From contig NZ_CM001165.1 in assembly GCF_000213055.1 (NCBI RefSeq), positions 2,317,445 through 2,381,444 on the forward strand: DNA of 64,000 nucleotides, given 5' to 3'. A program made the translations under genes and the position numbers. Below, piece by piece: positions 52,543 to 61,970 of this stretch (its first letter is position 1; each line of letters starts with the position of its first letter). Origin of the DNA: Streptomyces sp. Tu6071. GTDB lineage: Bacteria; Actinomycetota; Actinomycetes; Streptomycetales; Streptomycetaceae. Under the pieces are notes generated by a model. That model was given only the letters and a program-made list of their open reading frames with translations, had not been told where the DNA came from and searched no databases.

Positions 52543-53832
52543 TCAGCGTCGTGCGACGCCGTCCTCGCGGGCCGCGCGCGCGACCGCCTCCGTCACCGCG
52601 GGGGCGACGCGCTCGTCGAAGGGCGAGGGGATGACGTAGTCGGCGGCGAGTTCCGCGCCGACCACGTCGGCGAGCGCCTCGGCCGCCGCGATCTTCATGT
52701 GCTCCGTGATGTCCGAGGCCCGGACCCGGAGCGCGCCCGCGAAGATGCCGGGGAAGGCGAGCACGTTGTTGATCTGGTTCGGGTAGTCGCTGCGCCCGGT
52801 CGCGACGACGGCCGCGTACTTGTGCGCGACGTCGGGGTGGATCTCCGGGTCGGGATTGGCCATCGCGAAGACGAAGGAGTCCTTCGCCATCGTCGCGACC
52901 GCCGCCTCCGGCACCGTGCCGCCCGAGACGCCGATGAAGACGTCGGCGCCCTCCAGCGCGGCCTCCAGCGAACCGCTCAGCCCCGCCAGGTTGGTCAGCT
53001 CGGCGATCTCCCGCTTGACCGGTGTCAGGTCGGAGCGACCGGTGCTCAGGACGCCCTTGCGGTCGCACACCGCGACGTCCCCGATCCCCGCCGCGAGGAG
53101 GAACTTCGCGATGGCGGCGCCCGCCGCGCCCGCGCCCGAGATGACGGCGCGCAGCTCCCCGATCTCCCGCCCCGTCAGCTTCGCGGCGTTGCGGAGCGCG
53201 GCGAGGGTCACGACGGCGGTGCCGTGCTGGTCGTCGTGGAAGACGGGGATGTCGAGCCGCTCCTTGAGGCGCCGCTCGATCTCGAAGCAGCGCGGCGCGG
53301 AGATGTCCTCCAGGTTGATGCCGCCGAAGGAGGGCGCGAGCCGTGCCACGGTCTCGACGATCTCGTCCGTGTCGGTCGTGCCGAGCGCGAGCGGCACCGC
53401 GTCGACACCCGCGAACTGCTTGAAGAGGATCGCCTTGCCCTCCATGACCGGCATCGAGGCGGCCGGGCCGATGTCGCCGAGGCCGAGGACCGCCGTGCCG
53501 TCGGTGACGACGGCGACGGCCTTCGAGGTCCACGTGTACTCGTGGGCGAGTTCGGGGCGCTCGGCGATGGCCGTGCACACCTCGGCGACGCCGGGCGTGT
53601 AGGCGAGGGAGAGGTCGTCGCGGTTCCGCACCGGGACGGTCGCCGCGATCTCCATCTTGCCGCCCCGGTGCAGGGCGAAGGCCGGATGGAGGCCGGCGTC
53701 CGGGCGGGCCGCGTCCGCACGCGCGGCGTCCGCCTCGGCCGGGTGGTCCGCGGCACCGTCGCCCGAGCCCGCGACGCCCGCACTGGCGTCGGTACCGGGC
53801 GTGGCTTCGGCAATGTCCGCTTGAGCTGACAT
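52543..53832 (-). CDS. NAD(P)-dependent malic enzyme
   Basis: A 429-aa short-form malic enzyme that oxidatively decarboxylates malate to pyruvate, linking the citric acid cycle to pyruvate and reducing power. Visible are [15 protein letters not shown] with the catalytic Tyr, [19 protein letters not shown] with the catalytic Lys region, [12 protein letters not shown] with metal-binding Asp, and the nucleotide-binding [15 protein letters not shown]. There is no C-terminal phosphotransacetylase domain. The N-terminal 45 residues are Ala/Asp-rich. Cofactor choice cannot be read safely. Confidence 0.95.
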   Translation of the reverse strand: MSAQADIAEATPGTDASAGVAGSGDGAADHPAEADAARADAARPDAGLHPAFALHRGGKMEIAATVPVRNRDDLSLAYTPGVAEVCTAIAERPELAHEYTWTSKAVAVVTDGTAVLGLGDIGPAASMPVMEGKAILFKQFAGVDAVPLALGTTDTDEIVETVARLAPSFGGINLEDISAPRCFEIERRLKERLDIPVFHDDQHGTAVVTLAALRNAAKLTGREIGELRAVISGAGAAGAAIAKFLLAAGIGDVAVCDRKGVLSTGRSDLTPVKREIAELTNLAGLSGSLEAALEGADVFIGVSGGTVPEAAVATMAKDSFVFAMANPDPEIHPDVAHKYAAVVATGRSDYPNQINNVLAFPGIFAGALRVRASDITEHMKIAAAEALADVVGAELAADYVIPSPFDERVAPAVTEAVARAAREDGVARR

Positions 53833-54585
53833 GGGAGGAACCCCTTTGTTCGTTCATCGTCAGTTGAGGGTGTCCGCCCCCTGGTGAGGAGGGCGGGCGG
53901 GCACCGCGCAGCCCGCCGGCGGCCCGGGTCCCCGGTCGGGAACCACGGCTTCCACGCTTCCGCGGAACACTTCCGGGAGGGGAAACGCTTCCGCGAAGGA
54001 ATAGGCCACGGGTACGGGCACGTGCGCGCGGACGCGCCGCACACGCGTCCTGGGCCCCTGATGAGGGGTGTAGCCGTCTTTTCTACCGGATCGCGCCCGC
54101 CTCGTACGAGTCCTTTCGGACGAGGGCCGGGTCACACGCGGTCCGCGCCCGCCCGGCCCGCCGCCTCGCGCGACCCGCCCCGGCCCCCTCGCCCGGCGCC
54201 GCGAACCGCCTCACGCCCGCTCAAGACCCCCCAAGACGCGAGGAAATCCCCAAGGAACCCACAACGCGTCAAGCCGCGCGGGCCCGCCGAGAACCGGCAT
54301 AGCGTCTCGCATCCCGGAATACCCGCCCAGGTCAGACCTCCGCGCCCCCGCGCACCCGGAAAATTCGTGCCGGATCGATGTGCCGTCAACTCATCCGCGC
54401 ATCCGACTTGTTACCTGGCCACAAGCCCCCGGACCGATCCCGTTATCCGATTTTGACATCGGTGACCCCCTGAGCGGTCTTGTCCGAATGGCAAGATGCC
54501 GTGCATCGCACTGGGTCACGACACTCGAAGACGCGTTCACCGTGACCCCCGTCGGCAATTCCAGACTTCCGCCGGAGGGACCCTC
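53833..54585. other. 753-base intergenic region, malic enzyme / ABC transporter
   Basis: Divergent promoters must lie here. The right end is relatively A/T-rich; TTGACA at 54453-54458 is a possible -35 box of the transporter operon, without a good -10 at the standard distance. CCCCAAG and CAAGACC words recur around 54220-54270. Plus-strand frames such as 53884-54456 look non-coding. No RNA gene was recognised. Confidence 0.4.
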
Positions 54586-55560
54586 ATGACCACCAACTCC
54601 CCGCGTCGCCTGTTCGCCGTGAAGCCCCGTGCAGCGACGGCCGCCGCTGTCGTGGTCGCGGGTGCCCTGCTCCTCGGCGCCTGCGGCGACCAGACGAAGG
54701 ACGACGACAAGAAGGAGCCCGCCGCCTCGGCCGGTTCCTCGAAGGCCGCCGATTCCTCGCTCAAGGACAAGCTCCCCGCGGAGATCCGCGACAAGGGCGT
54801 CATCAAGGTCGGCTCGGACATCGCGTACCCGCCCGTCGAGTACAAGGACAAGTCCGGCAAGGTCGTCGGCATCGACGTCGACCTCGCCGAGGCACTCGGC
54901 AAGGAGCTGGGCGTCAAGTTCGAGTTCCAGAACGCGACCTTCGACACGCTCCTGACCGGACTGCGCTCCAAGCGCTACGACCTCGCGATGTCCGCGATGA
55001 CCGACACGGCGGACCGCCAGAACGGCGTGGACGGCGACACGGGCAAGAAGGTCGGCGAAGGCGTCGACTTCGTCGACTACTTCACGGCCGGCGTCTCGAT
55101 CTACACGCCGAAGGGCAAGACCCAGGGCATCAAGACCTGGTCCGACCTGTGCGGCAAGAAGATCGTCCTCCAGCGCGGCACCGTCTCGCACGACCTCGCC
55201 AAGGCCGAGTCGAAGAAGTGCGCGGGCGGCAAGAAGATCGCCATCGAGGCGTACGACAACGACCAGCAGGCCCAGACCCGCCTGCGCGCGGGCGGCGGCG
55301 ACGCCGGTTCCTCCGACTTCCCCGTCGCGGCCTGGGCCGTCAAGACCTCCGGCGGCGGCAAGGACTTCGAGCTCGTCGGCGAGCAGGTCGAGGCCGCCCC
55401 GTACGGCATCGCGATCGCCAAGTCGAACACCCAGCTCCGCGACGCGATCAAGGCCGCGATGGACGCGATCATCGCGAACGGCGAGTACGACAAGGTCATT
55501 TCCAAGTGGGGCGTCGAGGACGGCAAGGTCACCGAGGCCGCCGTCAACGCGGGCAAGTGA
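54586..55560 (+). CDS. Glutamate-type ABC transporter substrate-binding lipoprotein
   Basis: A 324-aa secreted lipoprotein. Signal peptide with lipobox LLLGAC (Cys at about residue 34), a charged Lys/Asp linker, then a type-3 solute-binding domain from about residue 60 (GVIKVGSDIAYPPVEYKD, DVDLAEALGKELGV, RYDLAMSAMTDTADRQ, LCGKKIVLQRGTVS). The domain is that of polar amino acid binding proteins. GGAGGGA precedes the ATG. Permease and ATPase genes follow on the same strand, so the three form one importer. Substrate is probably glutamate/aspartate or a similar amino acid; not proven by sequence alone. Confidence 0.93.
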   Translation: MTTNSPRRLFAVKPRAATAAAVVVAGALLLGACGDQTKDDDKKEPAASAGSSKAADSSLKDKLPAEIRDKGVIKVGSDIAYPPVEYKDKSGKVVGIDVDLAEALGKELGVKFEFQNATFDTLLTGLRSKRYDLAMSAMTDTADRQNGVDGDTGKKVGEGVDFVDYFTAGVSIYTPKGKTQGIKTWSDLCGKKIVLQRGTVSHDLAKAESKKCAGGKKIAIEAYDNDQQAQTRLRAGGGDAGSSDFPVAAWAVKTSGGGKDFELVGEQVEAAPYGIAIAKSNTQLRDAIKAAMDAIIANGEYDKVISKWGVEDGKVTEAAVNAGK

Positions 55561-55686
55561 CCTGACGGGGCGCGGGGTTCCCCGTACGAGGACGGGCCGC
55601 CGTCCCCGTACGCGGGACCCCGCCACCCCGGCCCCGCGCGGGCCCCGCCCGCGCCCGACCCCACCCCCGGAGCGAAGGCAGCACTC

Positions 55687-56703
55687 GTGTCCCCCGACGA
55701 CCCCACCACTCCCCCGGAGCCGGACCGCGCGTCCGGGTCCCCGGACGCCAGGCCCACCGGCCTGGGCAAACCCGCGGCCGGGGCCACCCCACCGGCCCCC
55801 GTCACGAAGACCGCCCCCGCCGAGGCCATCCGCGCCGTCCCCGTGCGCCACTACGGCCGCTGGGTCGCCGCGCTTGTCTCGCTCGCCGCCCTCGCCGCGC
55901 TGATCTACGCCTTCTCGCAGGGAAAGATCAACTGGGGCGCCGTCCCCGACTACTTCTTCGACGACCGCATCCTGAGCGGTCTCGGCAAGACGATGCTCCT
56001 GACCGTCGTCGCGATGGTCATCGGCATCGCCGGCGGCGTGGTCCTCGCTGTCATGCGCCTGTCGAAGAACCCGGTGACCTCCTCGATCGCCTGGTTCTAC
56101 ATCTGGTTCTTCCGCGGCACCCCGGTCCTCGTGCAGCTCATGGTGTGGTTCAACCTGGGGCTCGTCTTCGAGTACATCAATCTCGGGCCGCTCTACAAGG
56201 ACTACTGGTCCTCCTTCATGACCCCGCTGCTCACCGCGCTCCTCGGCCTCGGCCTCAACGAGGCCGCGTACATGGCGGAGATCTGCCGCGCCGGACTGCT
56301 CGCGGTCGACGAGGGCCAGACCGAGGCCGCGCACGCGCTCGGCATGAGCCACGCGAAGACCCTGCGCCGCATCGTGATCCCGCAGGCCATGCGCGTCATC
56401 GTGCCGCCGACGGGCAACGAGGTCATCAACATGCTCAAGACGACCTCGCTCGTCGCCGCCGTGCAGTACCCGGAACTCCTGCGCGCCGCCCAGGACATCG
56501 GCCAGGTCTCGGGCGCGCCCGTCGAGATGCTCTTCCTCGCCGCCGCCTGGTACCTGATCCTCACCTCGGTCCTGAGCATCGGGCAGTTCTACATCGAGCG
56601 GTACTACGCGCGCGGCTCCAGCCGCGCCCTGGCCGCGACCCCCTGGCAGAAGGTCAGGGCGAGCGTCCTGGCCATGGGCCGCCCGAACGGAGGCATGGCA
56701 TGA
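55687..56703 (+). CDS. Amino acid ABC transporter permease
   Basis: A 338-aa inner-membrane permease. A disordered Pro-rich N-terminus of about 55 residues precedes five predicted helices of the HisM/GlnP type. The EAA loop is [20 protein letters not shown], followed by [19 protein letters not shown], as in polar amino acid permeases. It starts at GTG 55687, 126 bases after the binding-protein gene, with AGCGAAGG upstream, and overlaps the ATPase gene by four bases. Only one permease gene is present, so it should act as a homodimer. Confidence 0.93.
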   Translation: MSPDDPTTPPEPDRASGSPDARPTGLGKPAAGATPPAPVTKTAPAEAIRAVPVRHYGRWVAALVSLAALAALIYAFSQGKINWGAVPDYFFDDRILSGLGKTMLLTVVAMVIGIAGGVVLAVMRLSKNPVTSSIAWFYIWFFRGTPVLVQLMVWFNLGLVFEYINLGPLYKDYWSSFMTPLLTALLGLGLNEAAYMAEICRAGLLAVDEGQTEAAHALGMSHAKTLRRIVIPQAMRVIVPPTGNEVINMLKTTSLVAAVQYPELLRAAQDIGQVSGAPVEMLFLAAAWYLILTSVLSIGQFYIERYYARGSSRALAATPWQKVRASVLAMGRPNGGMA

Positions 56704-57497
56704 GCGACAGCGTCCCCACGATGACGACCGGCGGCCAGGTGCCCATGGTCCGCGCCGAAGCCGTCCACAAGTCCTTCGGTCCCGTCGAGGTCCTCAAGGG
56801 CATCGACCTCGACGTCCGGCAGGGCGAGGTCTTCTGCCTCATCGGCCCCTCCGGCTCCGGCAAGTCGACGTTCCTGCGCTGCATCAACCACCTGGAGAAG
56901 ATCAACGCGGGCCGCCTGTACGTCGACGGCGAACTCGTCGGCTACCGGCAGCGCGGCGAGAAGCTCCACGAGCTGAAGGACAGCGAGGTCGCGCTGCGCC
57001 GCCGCGACATCGGCATGGTCTTCCAGCGCTTCAACCTCTTCCCGCACAAGACCGCGCTGGAGAACATCATCGAGGCGCCCACGCAGGTCAAGGGCGTCCC
57101 GAAGGCGGCGGCGCGCGAACAGGCCCGCGCCCTCCTGGAGCGCGTCGGCCTCGCGGACAAGGCCGACAGCTACCCGGCGCAGCTCTCCGGCGGCCAGCAG
57201 CAGCGCGTGGCGATCGCCCGCGCGCTCGCGATGGAGCCGAAGCTGATGCTCTTCGACGAGCCGACCTCGGCGCTCGACCCCGAGCTGGTCGGCGACGTCC
57301 TCGACGTCATGCGCGACCTCGCCGAGAGCGGCATGACGATGATCGTCGTGACGCACGAGATGGGCTTCGCCCGCGAGGTCGGCGACTCGCTCGTCTTCAT
57401 GGACGGCGGCGTCGTCGTCGAATCGGGCCACCCCCGCGAGGTCCTCACCGCCCCCCGGCACGAACGCACCCGCGCCTTCCTCTCGAAGGTGCTGTGA
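56700..57497 (+). CDS. Amino acid ABC transporter ATPase
   Basis: A 265-aa ATPase of the GlnQ type. Walker [11 protein letters not shown]-loop [11 protein letters not shown], signature [15 protein letters not shown], Walker [15 protein letters not shown] and switch His in VVTHEM are all present. Start ATG 56700 overlaps the permease stop by four bases. It energises the importer encoded by the three-gene operon. Confidence 0.95.
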   Translation: MSDSVPTMTTGGQVPMVRAEAVHKSFGPVEVLKGIDLDVRQGEVFCLIGPSGSGKSTFLRCINHLEKINAGRLYVDGELVGYRQRGEKLHELKDSEVALRRRDIGMVFQRFNLFPHKTALENIIEAPTQVKGVPKAAAREQARALLERVGLADKADSYPAQLSGGQQQRVAIARALAMEPKLMLFDEPTSALDPELVGDVLDVMRDLAESGMTMIVVTHEMGFAREVGDSLVFMDGGVVVESGHPREVLTAPRHERTRAFLSKVL

Positions 57498-57533
57498 GGC
57501 GGCAGACGGGAGGATGAGGCGGCACGGGGGACG

Positions 57534-57665
57534 GACGGGGCGCGGGGCGCCCGGGACGGTACGGGGGACGGGGCGCGGGGCGCCTGAGACGGTACGTGGC
57601 ACGGGGCGCGGGGTGCCCGAGGCCGTAGGTGGCACGGGGCGCGGAGCGCCAAAGGCAGTACGGGT
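57534..57665. repeat. 33-bp tandem repeat, four copies
   Basis: The motif ACGGGGCGCGGGGCGCC starts at about 57535, 57568, 57601 and 57634, a period of 33 bases, with diverged spacers. It fills the space between the ABC ATPase stop and the convergent methyltransferase gene. No gene is seen there. Confidence 0.75.
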
Positions 57666-57756
57666 ACGGGGCAGGCCGCACGCCGAGGCGCCGAGCCCCG
57701 CACCACCCGGCTCCGCCACGTACCCCCGTCCCTGCCCCTGCCCCCTGCCCGCGCGC

Positions 57757-58518
57757 TCAGCGCAGGCCGAGCACCAGCGCGTCGGAGGGCGAGGCCCACA
57801 CCGTGCGGGCCTCCGCGAAGCCCGCCTCGCGCAGGGTCGCCGCGTGCCACGAGGGCGGCTGCGTATCGCCCTCGGAGTGGGCGCCGAAGAGCTTCATGCG
57901 CGCGGCGACGGGCCCGGCCAGCTCGGGCTCCTCGGCGAGCGCCGCCCACCACGCGTCCCAGTCCTGCGCCCCCGCCTCGCGCGCCCGGTCCATCACGGCG
58001 TGCCGCAACGCCCGCTCGGCGGCGTTGACACGGGGCGTCCCGGGGTCGGGCATGTGGTCGGCGTTCATGAAGGCGCCGCCCTCGCGCACGAGCGGCGCGA
58101 GCTGCCCGTACAGCGTCCGCAGCGCCTCGGTGGGCATCCAGTGCAGCGCCGTCGCGGTGAGCACGACATCGTACGTCGCGTGCGGAAGCGCCTCGGACCA
58201 GTCCGGCGCCGTCAGGTCCGCGTCCACGACGTCGACGCGCGCGTCAGCGGCGAAGGTGCCGCGCGCGAGCGCGAGCAGCGCCGGGTCGCGGTCGACGGCC
58301 GTCGAGCGGGCCTCGGGGAACCTCCGCAGCACCCGGTCGGTGATACTTCCCGTACCGCAGGCGAGGTCGAGGACGCGCGGCGCGGTGCCGACGAGCGCCT
58401 CGGTCATGTCGAGCATGATGCGGAACCGCTCCTCACGGTCCGGCATGTACCACTCCTGCTGACGGTCCCAGCTCTCCTGCCAGGCCCCGAAGTCGGTGCC
58501 ACCGCCGCCCGTACCCAT
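57757..58518 (-). CDS. Class I SAM-dependent methyltransferase
   Basis: A 253-aa methyltransferase with motif I VLDLACGTGSITDRV, AVDRDPALLALA (acidic end of strand 2), and DVVLTATALHWM after strand 4, the HWM reminiscent of trans-aconitate and coenzyme Q-type methyltransferases. The N-terminus FGAWQESWDRQQEWY and C-terminus ASPSDALVLGLR are typical of one actinobacterial group. Substrate unknown. It is convergent to the transporter operon and divergent from the CGNR regulator. Confidence 0.88.
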   Translation of the reverse strand: MGTGGGGTDFGAWQESWDRQQEWYMPDREERFRIMLDMTEALVGTAPRVLDLACGTGSITDRVLRRFPEARSTAVDRDPALLALARGTFAADARVDVVDADLTAPDWSEALPHATYDVVLTATALHWMPTEALRTLYGQLAPLVREGGAFMNADHMPDPGTPRVNAAERALRHAVMDRAREAGAQDWDAWWAALAEEPELAGPVAARMKLFGAHSEGDTQPPSWHAATLREAGFAEARTVWASPSDALVLGLR

Positions 58519-58660
58519 CTACGCCTCCACCGCGTCCGCGCGGGACCCGCGCAGCGATCCGCGCGGGCCCCGCACCAGAAGTAGTAATACCCTCTACACA
58601 TGTCCGACCATTACGGCCGGTCGACATGCGCACCCTAGTCCGCCCCTGTAAGGACAACAA

Positions 58661-59305
58661 GTGGAACTGGCCTATTACTCGGACTACGCCGTACGTCTCG
58701 TGAACACCGAGGAACCGGGACGCCGCAAGGACACGCTGACCTCGGTCGACGCGGTACGCGCGCTCATCGGCGCGGACACGCAGGCGGCCCGGCGCGCGGG
58801 CGAGGCGGACGTGACCCGCTTCCGGGGGGTGCGCGCCCGGCTGCGCGCGATCTTCGAGGCGGCCGACGGCGGCGAGGAGCACGAGGCGGTGCACCTGCTC
58901 AACTCGCTGCTCCTCGAATACCCCGTCTCGCCGCAGATCTCCGGCCACGAGTACCTCGACGCCTCGGGCCGCCCGCGCTGGCACATGCACCTCGCCGAGC
59001 ACCCCTCGAACGCGACCGCCGGGTACGCGGCCGTCGCCGCGATGGGCCTCGCCTTCCACCTCACCGAGTACGGCGTCGACCGCCTCGGCATCTGCGAGGC
59101 CGAGCCCTGCCGCAACGCCTACCTGGACACCTCCACCAACCGCTCCCGCCGCTACTGCTCCGACCGCTGCGCGACCCGCGCCAACGTCGCCGCCTACCGC
59201 GCCCGCAAACGCCGCGCCGCCACCGGGCCCGACACGGAGCGCACGGAGCCGAACCCCCAGCGCACGAAGGAGACGGCGGTCGCGAGCCGCCCCGAGGAGG
59301 CCTGA
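58661..59305 (+). CDS. CGNR zinc-finger (ABATE-domain) protein
   Basis: A 214-aa protein. The N-terminal ABATE part begins YYSDYAVRLVNTEEP, and the C-terminal zinc finger has four cysteines in CEAEPC and YCSDRCATRANVAAYRARKR, the CGNR-type pattern (here CATR in place of CGNR). Such proteins are putative DNA-binding regulators, often near stress or detoxification genes. Starts at GTG 58661. Its last 112 bases overlap the 3' end of the convergent sodX gene, and its own tail after the finger is charged and low-complexity. Confidence 0.88.
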   Translation: MELAYYSDYAVRLVNTEEPGRRKDTLTSVDAVRALIGADTQAARRAGEADVTRFRGVRARLRAIFEAADGGEEHEAVHLLNSLLLEYPVSPQISGHEYLDASGRPRWHMHLAEHPSNATAGYAAVAAMGLAFHLTEYGVDRLGICEAEPCRNAYLDTSTNRSRRYCSDRCATRANVAAYRARKRRAATGPDTERTEPNPQRTKETAVASRPEEA

Positions 59306-59814
59306 GCCGGGGAAGCCTGCGCCTGAGGGCCTTGAGCTTGGGGGCCCTGAACGGTGGAGTCCAGGCCCGCGGCGTCCTGGCCGGAGTCCCCCGTACCGCC
59401 CGCCTCGGCACCGCCCGCTCCCGGACCAACCACTTCCGCGCCGCCCGCCGTCGCGGCGACGAGGCCGTCCTCGCCCTCCGGCATGCGCGGCCGGTAGCGC
59501 CCGAGCACCCGCCCGAGCACGAGCTCCTGCGGCACCACGCCGTAGTCGTTGCTGTCACCCCCGGCCCAGGGGTTGTCGGCGAGCACCCACCAGCCCGCGC
59601 CCCGGCGCTCCGCCACCCGCTTGACGATGAGCAGGTCCTGCTGGAACGGGTGCCGCAGCACCACGACGTCACCCGGTCTGACCCGTGCCCCGTACCGGAC
59701 GAGCAAGCGGTCCCCGTGACGCAGCGTGGGCAGCATCGAGGGCCCCCGCACCTCGGCGACGCCGAGCGGAATCCTCGATTCCCCTATGCGCACGCGCCCT
59801 TCCGCCTCCGACAT
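59194..59814 (-). CDS. sodX: Nickel superoxide dismutase maturation protease SodX
   Basis: A 206-aa S26-type signal peptidase relative. The catalytic Ser is in RGPSMLPTLRHGD and the Lys in LLIVKRVAERR, followed by WVLADNPWAGGDSNDYG. It removes the short N-terminal propeptide of nickel superoxide dismutase, whose gene is divergent 166 bases away. I choose ATG 59814 because GGGAGG lies seven bases before it; a GTG 15 bases upstream is possible. The last 80 residues are an Ala/Gly/Gln-rich tail that overlaps the 3' end of the CGNR gene by 112 bases and may be unimportant. Confidence 0.93.
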   Translation of the reverse strand: MSEAEGRVRIGESRIPLGVAEVRGPSMLPTLRHGDRLLVRYGARVRPGDVVVLRHPFQQDLLIVKRVAERRGAGWWVLADNPWAGGDSNDYGVVPQELVLGRVLGRYRPRMPEGEDGLVAATAGGAEVVGPGAGGAEAGGTGDSGQDAAGLDSTVQGPQAQGPQAQASPAQASSGRLATAVSFVRWGFGSVRSVSGPVAARRLRAR

Positions 59815-59980
59815 CGGCCAACCTCCCACTCTCGTGCCCGTCCGGCACCGTCCTCAGGACCGGCCGGCTCCCAGTCTCACCCCGGACTTTTGGCCTAGGC
59901 CCCCGGGGGCACCCGAGAAAACCAGGTCCTCACGGAGTAATGTCCCACCTGAGAAGACGATCACGAGGAAGGACAGCTTC

Positions 59981-60376
59981 ATGCTCTCCCGCCTGTTTGC
60001 CCCCAAGGTCACGGTCAGCGCCCACTGCGACCTGCCCTGCGGCGTCTACGACCCGGCGCAGGCCAGGATCGAGGCCGAATCGGTCAAGGCCGTCCAGGAG
60101 AAGTACCAGGCCAACGAGGACGCCGACTACCGCACGCGCTGCATCATCATCAAGGAGCAGCGCGCCGAACTGGCCAAGCACCACGTCTCGGTCCTGTGGA
60201 GCGACTACTTCAAGGCCCCGCACTTCGAGAAGTACCCGGAGCTGCACCAGCTCGTCAACGACACCCTCAAGGCCCTCTCGGCCGCCAAGGGCTCGAACGA
60301 CCCTGCCACCGGCCAGAAGGCGCTCGACCTGATCGCCCAGATCGACAGGATCTTCTGGGAGACCAAGAAGGCCTGA
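59981..60376 (+). CDS. sodN: Nickel superoxide dismutase SodN
   Basis: A 131-aa precursor. SodX should cut before His15, giving a 117-aa enzyme that starts HCDLPCGVYDP: the nickel hook with His1, Cys2 and Cys6 of the mature protein. It dismutates superoxide in the cytoplasm as a homohexamer. AGGAAGGA precedes the ATG. In S. coelicolor nickel controls the gene through Nur and a small RNA from sodF mRNA that pairs with the sodN leader (established knowledge); I cannot test that here. A strong terminator follows. Confidence 0.97.
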   Translation: MLSRLFAPKVTVSAHCDLPCGVYDPAQARIEAESVKAVQEKYQANEDADYRTRCIIIKEQRAELAKHHVSVLWSDYFKAPHFEKYPELHQLVNDTLKALSAAKGSNDPATGQKALDLIAQIDRIFWETKKA

Positions 60377-60440
60377 GCCCCCGCTCAGCCACCCCTCGAC
60401 CCCTGGCCCGCCCGGCGGCGGACGAAGGGAAGAGATTGAG

Positions 60441-60494
60441 CCGCACCCGGTTCCGCACGGCCTTGAGGCCGTGGGGGCCGGGTGCGGTTTTTTG
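60441..60494 (+). terminator. Rho-independent terminator of sodN
   Basis: CCGCACCCGG (60441-60450) pairs with CCGGGTGCGG (60478-60487). An inner CACGGCC/GGCCGTG hairpin forms within, and a run of six T follows (60488-60493). This is one of the few textbook terminators in the window. Confidence 0.92.
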
Positions 60495-60911
60495 TCGGGC
60501 GAGGGGGCGGGAGGAGGGGCGGCGGTTCGGCGTCGTGGGTCACGGCTGGACGGGGGCGGGCGTGGCGGGCGCAGGCGTGGCGGGTGGTGGGTGCAGGCGC
60601 GGCGGGTGATGGGTGCAGGCGCGGCGGGGGTTGGGCGCGGAGCGGGCGTGACGGGCGCGAGTAGGCGTGGGCGCGGGAAGCGCGGGCGTGGGAAGCGCGG
60701 GTGTGGGAGGCGCGGGCGTGGGAGACGCGGGCAGGCCAGGCCGGGCTCCGTGCCGAGCGCCCGAATCACCCGGCTCGTGCAAGCCGTCCCCGCTCTGCGC
60801 ACCGATTGCCCCCATATTTCTCGTGGTGGAACCGATCGCTCCGCGGATATCGTCGGCTGACCGGGGGATGCCCTCTCCTCGTCGCGCTCGAGAATCTCAA
60901 GGAGCAGGACC
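60495..60911. repeat. Intergenic region with tandem repeats after sodN
   Basis: 417 bases without a convincing gene. From about 60565 a 21-base unit (GCGGGTGATGGGTGCAGGC) is repeated imperfectly two to three times, and from 60665 a 15-base unit (GCGCGGGCGTGGGAA) four times to 60724. The right end, from about 60800, is A/T-richer and should hold the promoter of the next gene. Confidence 0.65.
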
Positions 60912-61949
60912 GTGGGCTTCAAGGGAATGGACGACGTCCAGGCGCCGAAGCTGGCCGCCGCTGTCGACGTCATGGGCGGGACGCTCACCATTCAAGGCGG
61001 ATTGATCAACGGAATTCTCGCCAAATGGGACGCGCGGGCCGAGGGGACTTCCGCATTTCCCAGGAAGGCTTCCTGGGCGACGGACGAGGCCAAGGACATC
61101 CGGCGCCGCCTCGGCATGGCCAAGGACGACCCCGAGGCGGTCCTGACCTTCGCGAGCCTGTCCGGCGCCCTGGAGACGTGGAAGGAGTTCAAGGAGGGCA
61201 CCCTCAAGGACATCAAGACCCCCCTCAAGCTGCTCAAGATCCCCACGGCCATCGAGGCGTCGATCCACCTCTACGAGCGCTGGAAGCAGGGCCAGAACGT
61301 CGCGGGCGCCCGCGCGGTGTGGGAACTGAACAAGTACTTCGGCTCCCCGGACGCCCGCATCACGGCGAAGCGGGGCGAACTGCTGCGGGAACTCCTCAAG
61401 GACCAGAAGATCCGCAACTGGTACAAGGAGCCCTGGAAGTGGCAGCAGAGCGTCCGCAAGCTCGCGATGCGCCTGAAGATCCCCTACGCGGCGAAGCTCT
61501 TCGGCAACGCGCCCGGCGCCGGGTTCCTCGCGCGCAAGGTCCTGCTGCCGCTGAGCGTCGTGGACGGCGTCAAGCAGATGTTCCTCCCGACGCACTCGGG
61601 CGCGTACGGCGCGGCCGACCGGACCATGGGGTTCCTCGAAGCGGGTGGGGCGGTGGCCGTGCTCGGGGGCGCGGGGATGGCCGGCGCGCTCGGCGCGTCA
61701 GCAGCCGTCGCCGCGGCCGTCCCCGTCGTCGGCTGGGTCGCCCTCGGCGTGGCGGGCACGTACTTCCTCGGCAGCTGGGCGTGGGACAAGTGGGGGGACG
61801 ACATCAAGGCCGGCACCAAGAAGGCGTGGAACGCCACCAAGGAATGGGGCGGCGATGTCGTGGACAAAGGCAAGGAGATTGTCGACGGGGCGAAGAACGC
61901 GGTCACCAATCTGGTCCCCAATACCATCAAGAAATACAAGTTCTGGTAA
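60912..61949 (+). CDS. Large protein with hydrophobic C-terminal region, ESX-locus neighbour
   Basis: A 345-aa protein starting GTG 60912. The first half is helical and charged (KEFKEGTLKDIKTPLKLLKI and RGELLRELLKDQKIRNWYKE), with several Trp. A glycine/alanine-rich hydrophobic hairpin (AVAVLGGAGMAGALGASAAV then VPVVGWVALGVAGTYFL) lies near residues 245-295, and the end is Lys/Trp-rich (GTKKAWNATKEW). The 3' part is noticeably richer in A and T than neighbours. Hydrophobic hairpins of this kind are frequent in toxin-like or pore-forming substrates near WXG100 genes. No signal peptide. Function not known. Confidence 0.75.
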   Translation: MGFKGMDDVQAPKLAAAVDVMGGTLTIQGGLINGILAKWDARAEGTSAFPRKASWATDEAKDIRRRLGMAKDDPEAVLTFASLSGALETWKEFKEGTLKDIKTPLKLLKIPTAIEASIHLYERWKQGQNVAGARAVWELNKYFGSPDARITAKRGELLRELLKDQKIRNWYKEPWKWQQSVRKLAMRLKIPYAAKLFGNAPGAGFLARKVLLPLSVVDGVKQMFLPTHSGAYGAADRTMGFLEAGGAVAVLGGAGMAGALGASAAVAAAVPVVGWVALGVAGTYFLGSWAWDKWGDDIKAGTKKAWNATKEWGGDVVDKGKEIVDGAKNAVTNLVPNTIKKYKFW

Positions 61950-61970
61950 CCGAGAATCGGACGCGCCATC

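Noticed and set aside
53884..54456. 190-aa plus-strand frame between malic enzyme and the ABC transporter
   Set aside because: Arg/Pro-rich translation, no ribosome binding site, no domain; it occupies the divergent promoter region.
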